64,000 nt of DNA from Silene latifolia (taxonomy: Eukaryota > Streptophyta > Magnoliopsida > Caryophyllales > Caryophyllaceae), in contig NC_133537.1 in assembly GCF_048544455.1 (NCBI RefSeq), forward strand, positions 14,507,541 through 14,571,540. The letters run 5' to 3'. Positions 47,853 to 58,962 of the stretch are shown here, piece after piece; position 1 is the first letter of the stretch, and each line of letters begins with the position of its first letter. Both the position numbers and the translations under genes were made by a program. The notes under the pieces are model-generated. The model searched no databases. It was not told the DNA's origin and saw only the letters and a list, made by a program, of their open reading frames with translations.

Positions 47853-47915
47853 ACGAAGAGGCGCAGCAGGTGCTGCGCTCCTTCGAAGAGGCGCAGCAGT
47901 TGCTGCGTCCTTTCT
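47853..47915. repeat. Paired-hairpin module 2
   Basis: CGAAGAGGCGCAGCAGGTGC and, 32 bp later, CGAAGAGGCGCAGCAGTTGC, each followed by its inverted partner TGCTGCG. A head-to-tail pair of hairpins. Confidence 0.8.
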
Positions 47916-48453
47916 CGACGGTTTGTCTTATGGTAATCCGAAAAAAAAGGTTTTAAACGAGGTTTTATAAATCGGTTTTAAGAGATGTTTTCGACATAAA
48001 TCTTACATTAATGATACAAAAAGTAAATAACAATAATAAAAGAGAGATTTACACCCTCAGACTTACATGTTTGACGAAACGAGATGAACTAAGTTAACGA
48101 TTAGTGATGCTCGACTCGAATGTAATGAAAGTGCCCTCGTAAGAGGAAAACGATTAAGATTAATTAAGTTGATTAGTGTGGAGTTGGTCAAATTGGTCGG
48201 TCATGCAAACGAGGCTGGTACTCAGAAGGATCCGAGCTTACGTGGTCGAATGTTCAAGCACATAGATGCCAGAAAGTAAGGACGTGGTATAGAATGCAAA
48301 GGGAAAAGAGAAGGGCGGACACTCGCGTGAGAAATATGAGAGACCGAAGGTCTCTATTTATACTAATCACGGAATTAGGGTTTTCGGAGAGACTTTGGAA
48401 GTGAATCTCGAAAAGATATGAAAAAGATACGAAAAATACGCAGAAAAGGACCT

Positions 48454-48517
48454 GGGAAGAGGCGCAGCAGTCACTGCGTCTCTTGGAAGAGGCGCAGCAC
48501 CTGCTGCGTCTGTTCCC
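48454..48517. repeat. Paired-hairpin module 3
   Basis: GGGAAGAGGCGCAGCAG...CTGCGTCTCTTGG is followed by GAAGAGGCGCAGCACCTGCT and GCGTCTGTTCCC. The outer GGGAAGAGGCGCAG pairs with CTGCGTCTGTTCCC, and each half can fold on its own. Confidence 0.8.
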
Positions 48518-49028
48518 AAGTGGTTTCCTCCTGCGGAAGAAAGATTTCCGCGTTTAAGTTATGGAATGACAGGATAATTTGGTTTTCCTTAATATTTTGT
48601 ATAAATATTACGGGAAATTGTTTACCAAAGAATAAAAGATTGTGAAATATTTATAAAATATGGAATAGAAATATCCGGAACATTCCAGAACATTCTGACT
48701 CGGGATTCAACAGTTATCAGAAAATGAAGACGGTTTTAGGCCCGGACTCCAAATGTACTCTAATTACTGTCAAAACGACCGTATCGGCGCGTAGATGACA
48801 ACTAAGAGGTAGACATCAGTGTTTGAGCAATCACTTGACGATAAACTTACGAACTGTCACAAATCGTTCCGCGTACCAAACATGCGGCCCAATCATCACC
48901 GGGTGGTTTGCAGGAGGTGCATAAATGAGGTATCTACAATATTACAAACTACATTCCTCCTTATTTTTGTTTTCTTTGATGAAATCCTTGTCGGTGTAAT
49001 GATATCCTCTTATATTGAAGATGTAAGA

Positions 49029-50410
49029 TGAGGAGTCTATTGATCGAATACGAAAGAGGGGGGGGGGGGGGGGGTGAATTGAGTATTAAAAACGATGACC
49101 GCTTTTTCGATCTATATGATATAAAATAATTATTTGATTTTATTGATTAAAATCAACTAATTAAATTACTAATAATAAATGCAAAATCGAAATAACAATA
49201 ATAAAGAGAGAGAGAAAGAGAGACACACAGGATTTTGAAGTGGTTCAGTTTCACAAGTCGAAACCTACGTCCACTATTCTCGATTAATAATTTTTAGTAC
49301 CTTTCTCCGGATTACAAAAATTATCAATCCACTCGTATAATCAACTATATGATTATAACTCAGATTGAGTATCGCTAAATACTCTAGGTTGCTCTTACGT
49401 TAATAAGAAAAGTACAACGATAAATACTAATCTCACGTTATGCGAGTGAGTATAATATCTTTGTGTATTAAGTATCCTATAACGATTTTTCTTCGAGTGA
49501 TTGACAAATTTAATGCGCAATTTTTGTATAAGCAAATTTGGAAAATAAGAATTAAAGTTCAAAGAATTTTGCTTAAAATATTTTTCTCTCTAAAAGTGTA
49601 GATGTGTGTGTCACATTTAAATGATGAATGAATGAGAGTATTTATAGTAGTAGAGAATTAGGGTTTAGGAATGTTCTGGAATTAGGGCATAGGAATGTTC
49701 TGGAAGAATAAATCCCTAAACAACTTGATGAACAAGTAAGAAGCAAAGGAAGATGGAGTTTGGCCTCCTAGGGTTTCGGCCAACCTAGGGTTTCGGCCTC
49801 CTAGGGTTCGGCCGACCTCTAGGCCTCCTTTGGTCCAATATTGCTTCCATAGCCCACAACAAATCGAGATAAAATTTAGTTAAAACCCTAGGTTGCATGA
49901 CGATATAAATGTCGTGTTACAAACCAATAGTTTATTCAACTTAAATTCTAATTAATTAATTTCAATTAAAATAAATACTCTCTTATTTTATAAATCACTA
50001 AAAATATATTTTCCAAAAATTAACGCATCATTTTTGTCTAGCAATGAAGTTATGTCTATTAGGTCATAACTTCACTAACCTTTAAATCAAACAAAGTAAA
50101 ACCATTACCGGATGACGACCTATACTATCTAATCTTCAATAGATCTTCAGTAAACGAATCTTCTCTTCACAAGTCTCTCATCTTGAGTCTCGTGGTTGAT
50201 TTCTAATCTTGATCTTGCTTGAATACATCGATCAAGTGTATTTGAAGTTGTACCTCCTTGGTCCAAACTTCAAACTTGCGTCATTGTAATTGTTCCTTTC
50301 TATATTAAGACTTAAGCACACAATTACACGCATATGTTTCTAATATTAAGTCCACATACAAATCATTACTGTCATTATCAAAACAATTAATAAGGACTAA
50401 AGGTCCAACA
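49029..50410 (-). repeat. 3' LTR of the Sirevirus
   Basis: 1,382 bp, TGAGGAGTCTATTGATCG...GGTCCAACA. It contains a 17-G run (49058-49074) where the partner LTR has six Gs, and an (AG)n tract. Confidence 0.92.
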
Positions 50411-50603
50411 AATTCCCCCTTTTTGATGATGACAAGTCTCCTATGATTTGTGTCTAAGTCTAGTTCCCCCTCAACATAATACTTCCCAAATTATAGAACA
50501 GTTGAGCGCAGAAACTTATAATCTTTTCAAAGTTATAACTATAGAACGCCATGAGAGAATTAACTTGAGACGGTCGCAAATCATAAAAACAATTCCCCCT
50601 CTT
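50411..50603 (-). other. Multiple polypurine tracts of the Sirevirus
   Basis: On the minus strand, AAAGGGGGAATT (50411-50422, next to the LTR), GAGGGGGAACT (about 50463-50473) and GAGGGGGAATTG (about 50591-50602) form a series. Repeated polypurine tracts near the 3' LTR are a reported trait of Sireviruses. Confidence 0.7.
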
Positions 50604-50851
50604 GGCATCATTGAAAAGATAAGAACAAACATAAAACGACTAGAATAATATATTATGAGACAAGAATTAATCATGAAAAACATATTATATTAAACGCAAT
50701 CTAGTTCTTAATTAGCATAATATTATTATAAACTACAATCACAAAAGGAATAATGCGGAATTGAAAAAGCTAATATCCATAAGATGGATTTTTATTGTGA
50801 GCAAAGGAATTAAAAAGATAAGGCTAGGTTGAATGGATTTGGGCGAGATGG

Positions 50852-52480
50852 TCAAGGGTAGCGAGGGCTCGGCGGGTGTGACCTAGGACGGGTTCGATAT
50901 TCCAAGTCCTCGAGTCGCGCGTGACAATGGTCTAGGAGTGCAGCTTGGGCAGTCAATCGAGTATCGAAGTTACCAATCCTCAAAGTCATAGCTTTAACTG
51001 CTTCATATATAGTTTGCATCTCAGACCTCATCTCCTTCCCAGATTGTAAGAGCTCATCACCAAACTTAACCAAATTAGCCAAACCTTCCTTCATAAGAGT
51101 AGACTCAGAGTGTGTTCGCACGGCGACCTTAAGAGCACTGTCGATTTTCTTATCAAACCGTGACAACACGGTGTTTATACGAGCCGAGCTAACTTCACTT
51201 GGTCCACTAGTATCAACTCTCCTTTCCTTAATAAGATCAAACAACTCTCCTAATTTCTTGTCTTGATCATTAATCCTTCCAAGAATAGAAGTGAAATTCG
51301 ATTCCATCTTAGAATCCAACATCTCAAAACTCACATTACTTTTTCCTCCTTTTTCTCCTTTTTCTCCTTTTGTCTCAAAACATAATTCCGGGCCATTAAT
51401 AACGAGCTTCATATAAGATAAGTAAAGATCGCTCATCTCGTCATTTGTTATAACTCCATAACTATGCTTCCCAATAACTCCTTTCTTCTCTAAAATTCGA
51501 GATATCCAATTCCCATAAGGCAAACTTAAAGTAGAAGCTAAATCATCCATCTTAGCCGTTACACTAGCTTGTATAATTTTATGAAACACAAGCAAGGGTA
51601 GACTAACCTTTTCTCCTTCAAGCCAAGCTTTCATCATAATCATCTCATGTGCCCCGAATTTATCTCTACCTTCTTTGCGAGGAACAATGGTAGTCCAAAG
51701 AAAGTTCAAAAAGAACCTCAAGATTGGCGACAACTTTGCAGTTAAGATAGTCTCAGATGAAGTCGCGTCTTGTTTGAAATACCGTTTAACTATCAACCTC
51801 TTTTCAGGTGTCATATTTCCCCATTCTACGCTTGGATTAATTTCGATTCCTCCTCCAGGAACTCGAGCCAAGTCGCAAAAATCACCAGTTGAGACACGTA
51901 TGGATGTCTCATTAACCACAACAAGTAAATTTCCTTCCTTAAATTGAACAGTAGCATAAAATTGATATACCTCAATAGGAAAGACAAGACCACTTACAGC
52001 AACAATATTTTCCCATCCTTGATCTTTGAGAAAATTTCTGAAGAACCCAAGTGCTTTATATTTCTTTAACCAATCAATCGAATAAACTCTTCCTGCGTAA
52101 ATGCGATATTGAGCAACTTGATTGATAATTCTTCGTTCTACTTGAGTTAATCGAAGATTATTCAGTCCATTGTTGGTGTAATCATCCATATGCTGTGCGT
52201 AAAGAACTCGTGAAGAACCATCTTGAAGTATATAGCTTTCAGTCTTTGAACTTACCTCAATTTCCGAAACCAACTTTCCCTTACCCTTAATCAATTTTCG
52301 TCTTTTTGTGAGGTTGGCGGGTTGGTCGACGGCGGACCGTGGGGAGCGTGGGGTGTCGGCCGGTGAGGTGGAGCGGGTTCTTGGCGGTGATTGACTTACC
52401 TTCTTTCTAATAACATGTTTCTTGGATTGAAAACGGGTTGTAGGTGGATTAGTCATTATTAAAATAGAAGATCTTAGCAA
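50852..52480 (-). CDS. Intact 542-codon ORF downstream of pol in the Sirevirus, function unknown
   Basis: This minus-strand ORF lies between the end of RNase H and the 3' LTR, the position of the env-like ORF in some Sireviruses. I see no signal peptide or clear membrane span, so an envelope role is not supported. The N-terminus is basic and Ser/Pro-rich. Residues of about 115-340 resemble the 'putative plant transposon protein' type domain (RIYAGRVYSIDWLKKYKALG, VYQFYATVQF, VSTGDFCDLARVPGGG). The C-terminal 150 residues look coiled-coil (SKMESNFTSILGRINDQDKK). A second ATG at codon 9 (52456) is an alternative start. It is unbroken while the surrounding gag-pol is not. A TATA box lies 59 bp upstream of the ATG, suggesting separate expression. 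Function unknown. Confidence 0.75.
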   Translation of the reverse strand: MLRSSILIMTNPPTTRFQSKKHVIRKKVSQSPPRTRSTSPADTPRSPRSAVDQPANLTKRRKLIKGKGKLVSEIEVSSKTESYILQDGSSRVLYAQHMDDYTNNGLNNLRLTQVERRIINQVAQYRIYAGRVYSIDWLKKYKALGFFRNFLKDQGWENIVAVSGLVFPIEVYQFYATVQFKEGNLLVVVNETSIRVSTGDFCDLARVPGGGIEINPSVEWGNMTPEKRLIVKRYFKQDATSSETILTAKLSPILRFFLNFLWTTIVPRKEGRDKFGAHEMIMMKAWLEGEKVSLPLLVFHKIIQASVTAKMDDLASTLSLPYGNWISRILEKKGVIGKHSYGVITNDEMSDLYLSYMKLVINGPELCFETKGEKGEKGGKSNVSFEMLDSKMESNFTSILGRINDQDKKLGELFDLIKERRVDTSGPSEVSSARINTVLSRFDKKIDSALKVAVRTHSESTLMKEGLANLVKFGDELLQSGKEMRSEMQTIYEAVKAMTLRIGNFDTRLTAQAALLDHCHARLEDLEYRTRPRSHPPSPRYP

Positions 52481-52538
52481 AAGGTATTAGGGTTTTAGAT
52501 GATTAGAATTGATGAGAATTATGGAGAGATTAAAGGGG

Positions 52539-52546
52539 TATATATA
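52539..52546 (-). promoter_or_regulatory. TATA box upstream of the 542-codon ORF
   Basis: TATATATA lies 59 bp before the ATG at 52480. It is followed by a pyrimidine/A-rich leader containing AAAACCCTAATACC, like an ordinary plant gene leader. Confidence 0.5.
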
Positions 52547-52604
52547 GCATAAGGAATTTGTGTTTTGGTAGGAATAGGATTCCTTAAAGATAGAGAATAA
52601 TACC

Positions 52605-52693
52605 AATTTCCATATTTTTTTTTTATGCCTTTCTTTTTTTTTTTCCGGCACTTCCCTTTTTTTTTCGTGCCTTTTTTTTTTTCACGGCACTTT

Positions 52694-52730
<37 letters not shown>

Positions 52731-52775
52731 CACGGCACCCTTTTTTTTTGCTTTCCTTTTTTTTTTTTTTTTGGT
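52605..52775. repeat. Long polypyrimidine tract (polypurine on the element's sense strand)
   Basis: About 170 bp of T runs is broken by repeated CACGGCAC-type words (GGCACTT, CGTGCC, CACGGCAC). It lies just upstream of the 542-codon ORF, after pol. One T run is about 35 bases. Confidence 0.85.
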
Positions 52776-53122
52776 ACTATTACCTATTTCTTATATGACA
52801 ATAATAAGAAAAGAATCCTTTTTGAAGTAAGATTAGGAAAGAAAATCTTGTGATGGAGTTTACGCAGGATTTGTGTAGGAATATAATAAGATAGAAATAT
52901 CTTTATTATGTTTAAGCATTTTATTGTAGATTTTGTCGAATTTTTGTAAGGAAATGTGATTATGCAGAATATTAAATATTACCATACACATAAGCAAGAT
53001 ATAACATGTAAAATAAACATTATTTAACATAATTAAACTTGCAACAAAAATATACGGACACAATCATACAATTTCATCTTCCTAGCCAGTCATTCAGATT
53101 CCCAGACATAATTATGACGGAT

Positions 53123-56100
53123 TTAATTATCGCTAATTAAACCAATCTCAAGTCTCAGTAACTCAAAGCGTTTTCTAGCTAACGGCTTAGTCAAGATATC
53201 AACCCATTGCCTTTCGGTACTACAAAATTCAAGTGAAATGTTGTCTTTCTCTACATGATCTCGTAGAAAATGGTGTCGAATATCTATATGTTTGGTCCTC
53301 GAGTGCTGGGCAGGATTCTTAGAAATTACTATAGCACTCGTATTGTCACACATAATAGGCATATGACCTACATTTATACCATAATCACATAGTTGTTGCT
53401 TTAACCAAAGTAATTGAGAACATACCAGTCCCGCAGATACATACTCGGCTTCAGCAGTAGACATTGCAACTGAATTTTGTTTCTTTGATCCCCATGTGAT
53501 AATACAAGGTCCAACAAACGTAGCAAACCCAGAAGTGCTTTTCCTATCTAAAGAGCATCCTGCATAATCTGCATCTGAATACCCTACTAGATCGAAATTA
53601 CACTCAAGTGGATACCATAAGTATAAATTAGATGTACCAATTAAATATCTCAAGATACGTTTAACTGCAATCATATGTGACTCTTTAGGACACGATTGAT
53701 ATCGCGCACAGACACATACGCTAAACATTATATCAGGACGACTTGCAGTTAAATATAAAAGTGAACCAATCATACCTCGATATGTAGTCTCATCGACACA
53801 CTTACCATGTTCATCTATAGTCATCTTCTTTTCAGGTACCATAGGTGTATCGTATGATTTTGCATTTTCCATACCGAATTTTCGAATCAGTTCCTTGATA
53901 TATTTCTGTTGGTGAATCTTTATACCATCCTTTGTTTGTTGAATTTTAGGCCTAGAAAGTATTTCAGTTCTCCCATCATGCTCATTTCAAACTCAGAAGT
54001 CATTAGATCTGAAAAATACTTGCACAATTTTTCATTAGTAGAACCGAATATAATATCGTCTACATAAATTTGCACAACAAGTAAATTAGAACCTTCGGAT
54101 TTTAGGAACAAGGTTTTATCGACAGATCCTCTTATAAAATTATTTTGTAATAAGAATTTGGATAATCTGTCATACCATGCCCTTGGAGCTTGTTTCAAAC
54201 CATATAAAGCTTTGTCTAATTTATAAACGTGGTTTTGAAACTTGCTATCTAAAAATCCGGGAGGTTGTTCTACATAAACTTCTTATTCCAAATAACCATT
54301 AAGAAATACTGTCTTAACGTCCATTTGGAATAACTTCATTCCTTTTTGAGCAGCAAAGGCAATAATGAGACGAATAGCCTCAAGTCTTGATACGGGTGCA
54401 AAGGTCTCGTCATAATCGATCCCTTCTTGTTGATTGTAGCCTTGGACAACTAGTCGTGCCTTGTTTCTTGTAATAAGTCCTGTATCGTCCAATTTGTTTC
54501 TAAATACCCATATTGTACCAATAACAGTTCGATCACTAGGTCGTGGCACCAAGTGCCATACCTTATTGCGTTCGAATTGTTGAAGCTCGTCTTGCATAAC
54601 AGTTATCCAATCAGGTTCCGCAAGAGCTTCTTTAATATTGGTAGGTTCAATGGTTGATAGAAACGAAAAGAACGAGCAGAAATTATTCAAGGACCTTCTA
54701 GTTTTAATGCCTTGTTCTAGATCCCCTAGGATTTTGTCCAAAGGGTGGGAGCTTTGATGTTTCCAATTTTTAAGAACTCTAGGCTCATTATCATTTGATG
54801 AACTCGCACCATCTGCAGACGTGGAATCATGATTTGTCCCCCCTGAGTTGGACTCGGGATTTTCTTCAGAAGTATCACTAACTTCATTAGAAATGTCATG
54901 ATTTGGATCGGAAGTTACAACATCATTAGGTATAACTTCAAGATCTTTTTCCTTATCTAAGGAAGGGTCGATAGTATAATTAACTATGGACTCATCACTT
55001 CTCTTAGGATCGTTTGCAGAATTATCTAGTTCATCATTGATACCTTGAATATCTTCATCTTCATTTAGGGGCTCATTTCTTGCTAGAAAGAAATCGGGCT
55101 CATCTGGATCCTCTTCTTCCTGTTCAACTTTATCAAACACATTATCTTCGTCAAAGCGAACATGAACACTTTATTCTATGCGCAAGGTTCTTTTATTGAA
55201 CACTTTGTAAGCTTTACTATGATCCGAATATCCCGAAAAAAACTTGACTTCATCACTTTGGGGTCAAATTTTCCTAAATTATCTTTTCCATTATTGTGAA
55301 CAAAACATTTGCTCCCGAAGCAACGGAGATGTGATATATTGGGTTTTCTCCCTCTTAAAAGTTCATAGGGAGTCTTTTTCAAAATAGGTCGGATCATAGC
55401 TCTATTATGCACATAGCATGCGGTACTAACAGCTTTTGCCCAAAAGCTTCTAGGAAGGCCACTACACAAAAGCATAGTACGAGCCATATCCTCTAGGGTT
55501 CGATTCATACGTTCCACGACACCATTTTGTTGTGGGTACGTGGTGCGGAGAAGTTATGCCCCACACCATTTTCCATACAATATTCTATAAATAATTGATT
55601 ATCAAATTCCGTGCCGTGATCCGTCCGAATCGAAATGAGCTTATTATCATATCTATTTTGGGCAAGCTTCATTAATACCACAAATTCATTGAAAGTTTCA
55701 TCTTTAGGGGACAGAAAGATTGGCCAGACATACCTTGAGTAATCGTCGACTAGAACAAATATATACTTTGATCCACCACGGCTTCTAACTCTCATAGGTC
55801 CACATAAATCCATGTGTACCATCTCAAGTGGTCGTTTAGTGCTAACTATTCTCTTAGGTTTAAAAGAGGATCTAACATGTTTGCTGCGGGCACATGAGTC
55901 ACACATTGTCTCTTGCTCAAATTTAATTGAGGGCAAGCCTTCAACTAAATCCATTGACTTAAATTTCTTTAAAATAGTTGGACTAATGTGTGCAAACCTC
56001 TTGTGCCACAAGCAAGACTCATCTGAGGTTGCTTTCATACACGAAAAGGAATTTGTATTGACAACATTTAAGTCAATCATATACACATTCCTCATACGGT

Positions 56101-58860
56101 GACCCTCAAGTAAAACATTACTAGTACCTTCAATTATGATACGACAAACATCGGCATGAAAAACAACTCTATTTCCTTTGTCACATAATTGAGAAATACT
56201 AAGTAAGTTATGTTTAAGACCACTTACCAGATATACTTTATCGATTGAATGAGAGGTTGAAATTCCAATTTTTCCTACTCCAATAATCCTACCCTTCTTG
56301 TTATCTCCAAAGGTAACCTTGCCACCAAAGAAGGGCTCTAGTGAAAGAAAAAGATTTCTGTCTCCTGTCATGTGTCTCGAGCATCCACTGCCGAGATACC
56401 ATAGATTATTTTCTTTCACTACTACCTGCAAATGAATCAAATAAAACTTTTAGTTACCCAAGCTAAGTTGGGTCCTTTATGGTTAGTGACTCTATATATT
56501 TGATCATTTCTAACCCATACTTGTCTTATTATTCTTTTGGCTTTAACATTGGGTTGTCTTGGTCTTTGTCTTAACAATCGGAACATAAGGTACTCTAGGT
56601 TTTGCTCTAACAAAAGTAGCTCTAGGTTTAGAGTTATGAACTTTAGGCTTGAATGTATGCTTTCGATTCGCATTTATTTTCTTTGATTTTGAAGGAACAG
56701 ATGAGTAATCAAAAGCCATATCATAAGTCCATCTAAACTCATTATTGCGTTCTTCGTTGTCGTTAGATTCATCTATAGTTGAGACATCATCTTCAACTAT
56801 GAAATCACAAGTCTTGACAGTTTCCACATTCTTTTTCTTATCCCAAGCAAGTTTGACACAATTGACTTGAATATGTCCAGTAAGCCACAGTAATTGCAAA
56901 TCAAATATTCTGGAACATTAACATATTTTCGTTTTCTAAAATCGTGATCAGAAGGATTAGATTTGCATTTATCATGGTCTCTACGGCTATAGCATTTATG
57001 ACCAAGTCCCATCTTCATGTTGTTATCAGGTTGTTCAGTAAGGAAGTTTAAAACCTTTGTGCTTCCTTCCCACTTATCATGAACTTTTCGTGCATGTAAG
57101 AGTAATTCTTTCAAGGACTCAATTTCTTTTTCACATTTCGAATGATCTACATTTGAATCCTTGGAAGAGTTACCTTTCTCAAAGTCTTCATGAAATTTAT
57201 CAAAACGTTCATTCAAGACACGTTTCTCATTTTCATGTTGTTCCTTAAGTTTAGACATACTATTACTAGCTTCTTCCAATTGCTTAGAGAGAAATACAAT
57301 TTCTCTCTTGTGTTCGGAAACCACACTATCTTTGCCATTAAGCTCGTCTTTTAAAATCTCATTGACTTTCTTCAACTCAGAAGTTATAGCATCACTAGCT
57401 GTAACTTTAGCTTGAAGATGCTTAATGTTGAGTTTAAGCTTTGAAGTTATGGCATCACTAGCTTTAACTTTTGATTCAAGAGCGTTTTTCTCAGCATTTG
57501 TCTTGTCTGAATTTATAGCTGGAGTCGCCATAACTTTATATTTGAGCTTTTTGGCTTTAGCTTTCAGAAGTTGGTTTTCCTCAGCAATATCTAAAATCTG
57601 TTCCTTAAGGTCTTTTAACTCTAGACTTTGTTCATGACAAACATCAAGGGTTTCATCAAAGGTCTTAATTAAAGCGCTCTTAGAAAATTTCTTAATTTGC
57701 TTTTTAAGATCAAGAAAACTTACCTCTTCATCTTCTGAATCTGAATCTGAATTTCCAACAAGACACATCTCAGCATTTGAAGCATTGCTTTCATTGTCGC
57801 TTTCGGAGAATAGGTCAAGACTGACGTTACTTAGACAGAGATTGGCAGTTTCTTCTTCATCTTCGGATTCGCCATCTTCAGAGTCCAAGTCTCCCCAACA
57901 ATATGCCATAACTTGCTTGAATTCCTTCTTTGTTTTGTCACGTTGATTCTTGTCTTTAATTTTCTTCCATGTAGGGCAATCTTTGATCATGTGATAATTA
58001 TCACCACACTTGAAGCATCCACGATTAGAAAAAGACCCTTTTGACTCAAAAGTTTTCTTAGGAGTTTGCTTTGATTTGTTATTTGTCTTATTTTGATTTT
58101 GAAAGAAAGACTTTTTCTTAATACGTTTGACAAACAACACAGTTTCATCTTCAATATCTGAAGAATCATCAATTTTGCTGGACTCAGCTTGTAAGGCCAT
58201 CTTTTTGCTTGTGCTAGCTTCCTCCTCATCCTAATTCAGAGTAATCTCGTGAGCCATTAAGGTTCCGAGTAGCTCCTGATAGGATAATGAAGTTAGGTCC
58301 TTACATTCTTCTATTACGGACACTTTATGTCTCCATCTGCGAGACATACTTCTGAGTATTTTTCTAGCAATTTCCTCGGAGTCAAAAGTTCTTCCTAAAT
58401 TCTTTAGCTAATTGATGATGCTAGAAAAGCGAGAGGACATGCTATCAACTGACTCGTTTTGCTCCATGGTAAACAGCTCGTATTTTCGCATTAGTAATGC
58501 CATACGTTGCTTTTTGACAACAGTGGTTCCCTCATAGGCTAATTCTAGACCATCCCATATTTCCTTGGCAGATGAACTGGTTGAGAAACGATCGAATTCA
58601 GTGGCAATCATACCGTTTTGCAATAAGCTTATTGCTTTTGAATTCTTCTCAGCCTTTTTATAATCCGCCTCAATATAGTCTTCTTCTTTCTTTTCGACGG
58701 TAGTGCCATTCTTTGGTTGCAAAAAGATCTTATTCGGACCATTCTTGATAATCAACCAACACTCCCAGTCGTTTCCCTTAATAAAGTGGGTCATCATATT
58801 TTTGCATAAACCATAGTTCTTCCCATTGAATATAGGACACTTTAGGTGTTTGGAATCCAT
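53123..58860 (-). pseudogene. gag-pol coding region of the Sirevirus (fossil)
   Basis: From right to left: gag N-terminus (CPIFNGKNYGLCKNMM), a coiled-coil-rich gag with zinc knuckle, a protease-linked segment (WYLGSGCSRHMTGD), GAG-pre-integrase (LWHKRFAHIS), integrase core, the integrase-to-RT linker, reverse transcriptase ([10 protein letters not shown]) and RNase H ending DILTKPLARKRFELLRLEIG. Order and motifs fit the SIRE lineage. The region is interrupted about half a dozen times. Confidence 0.9.
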
Positions 58861-58962
58861 TTGATAAAAAATAAATGCAACGAAAAAAAGATAAATAGAC
58901 TCAAAAAAAAGATCAGACTCTAGCCATTAGGCTTATCAAGAGCACGAGGCTCTGATACCAAT

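Larger units (their letters stand above)
46519..48938 (-). mobile_element. 2.4-kb solo LTR, same family as the outer Tat-like element
   Basis: TGTGGACAATGG...GGTATCTACA is flanked by ATATT on both sides (46514-46518, 48939-48943). Its first part is clearly homologous to 61709 onward (shared blocks such as TTGTGGAGTCGCCACCAATT and ACCTCGTGCCATGTCAAGAC), diverged perhaps 15-20% by eye. Being bounded by a 5-bp duplication with no internal region makes it a solo LTR. It contains three paired-hairpin modules. Confidence 0.85.

Noticed and set aside
50852-52480. Calling the extra Sirevirus ORF an envelope gene
   Set aside because: No signal peptide, membrane span or fusion-protein-like features are visible; position alone is not enough.
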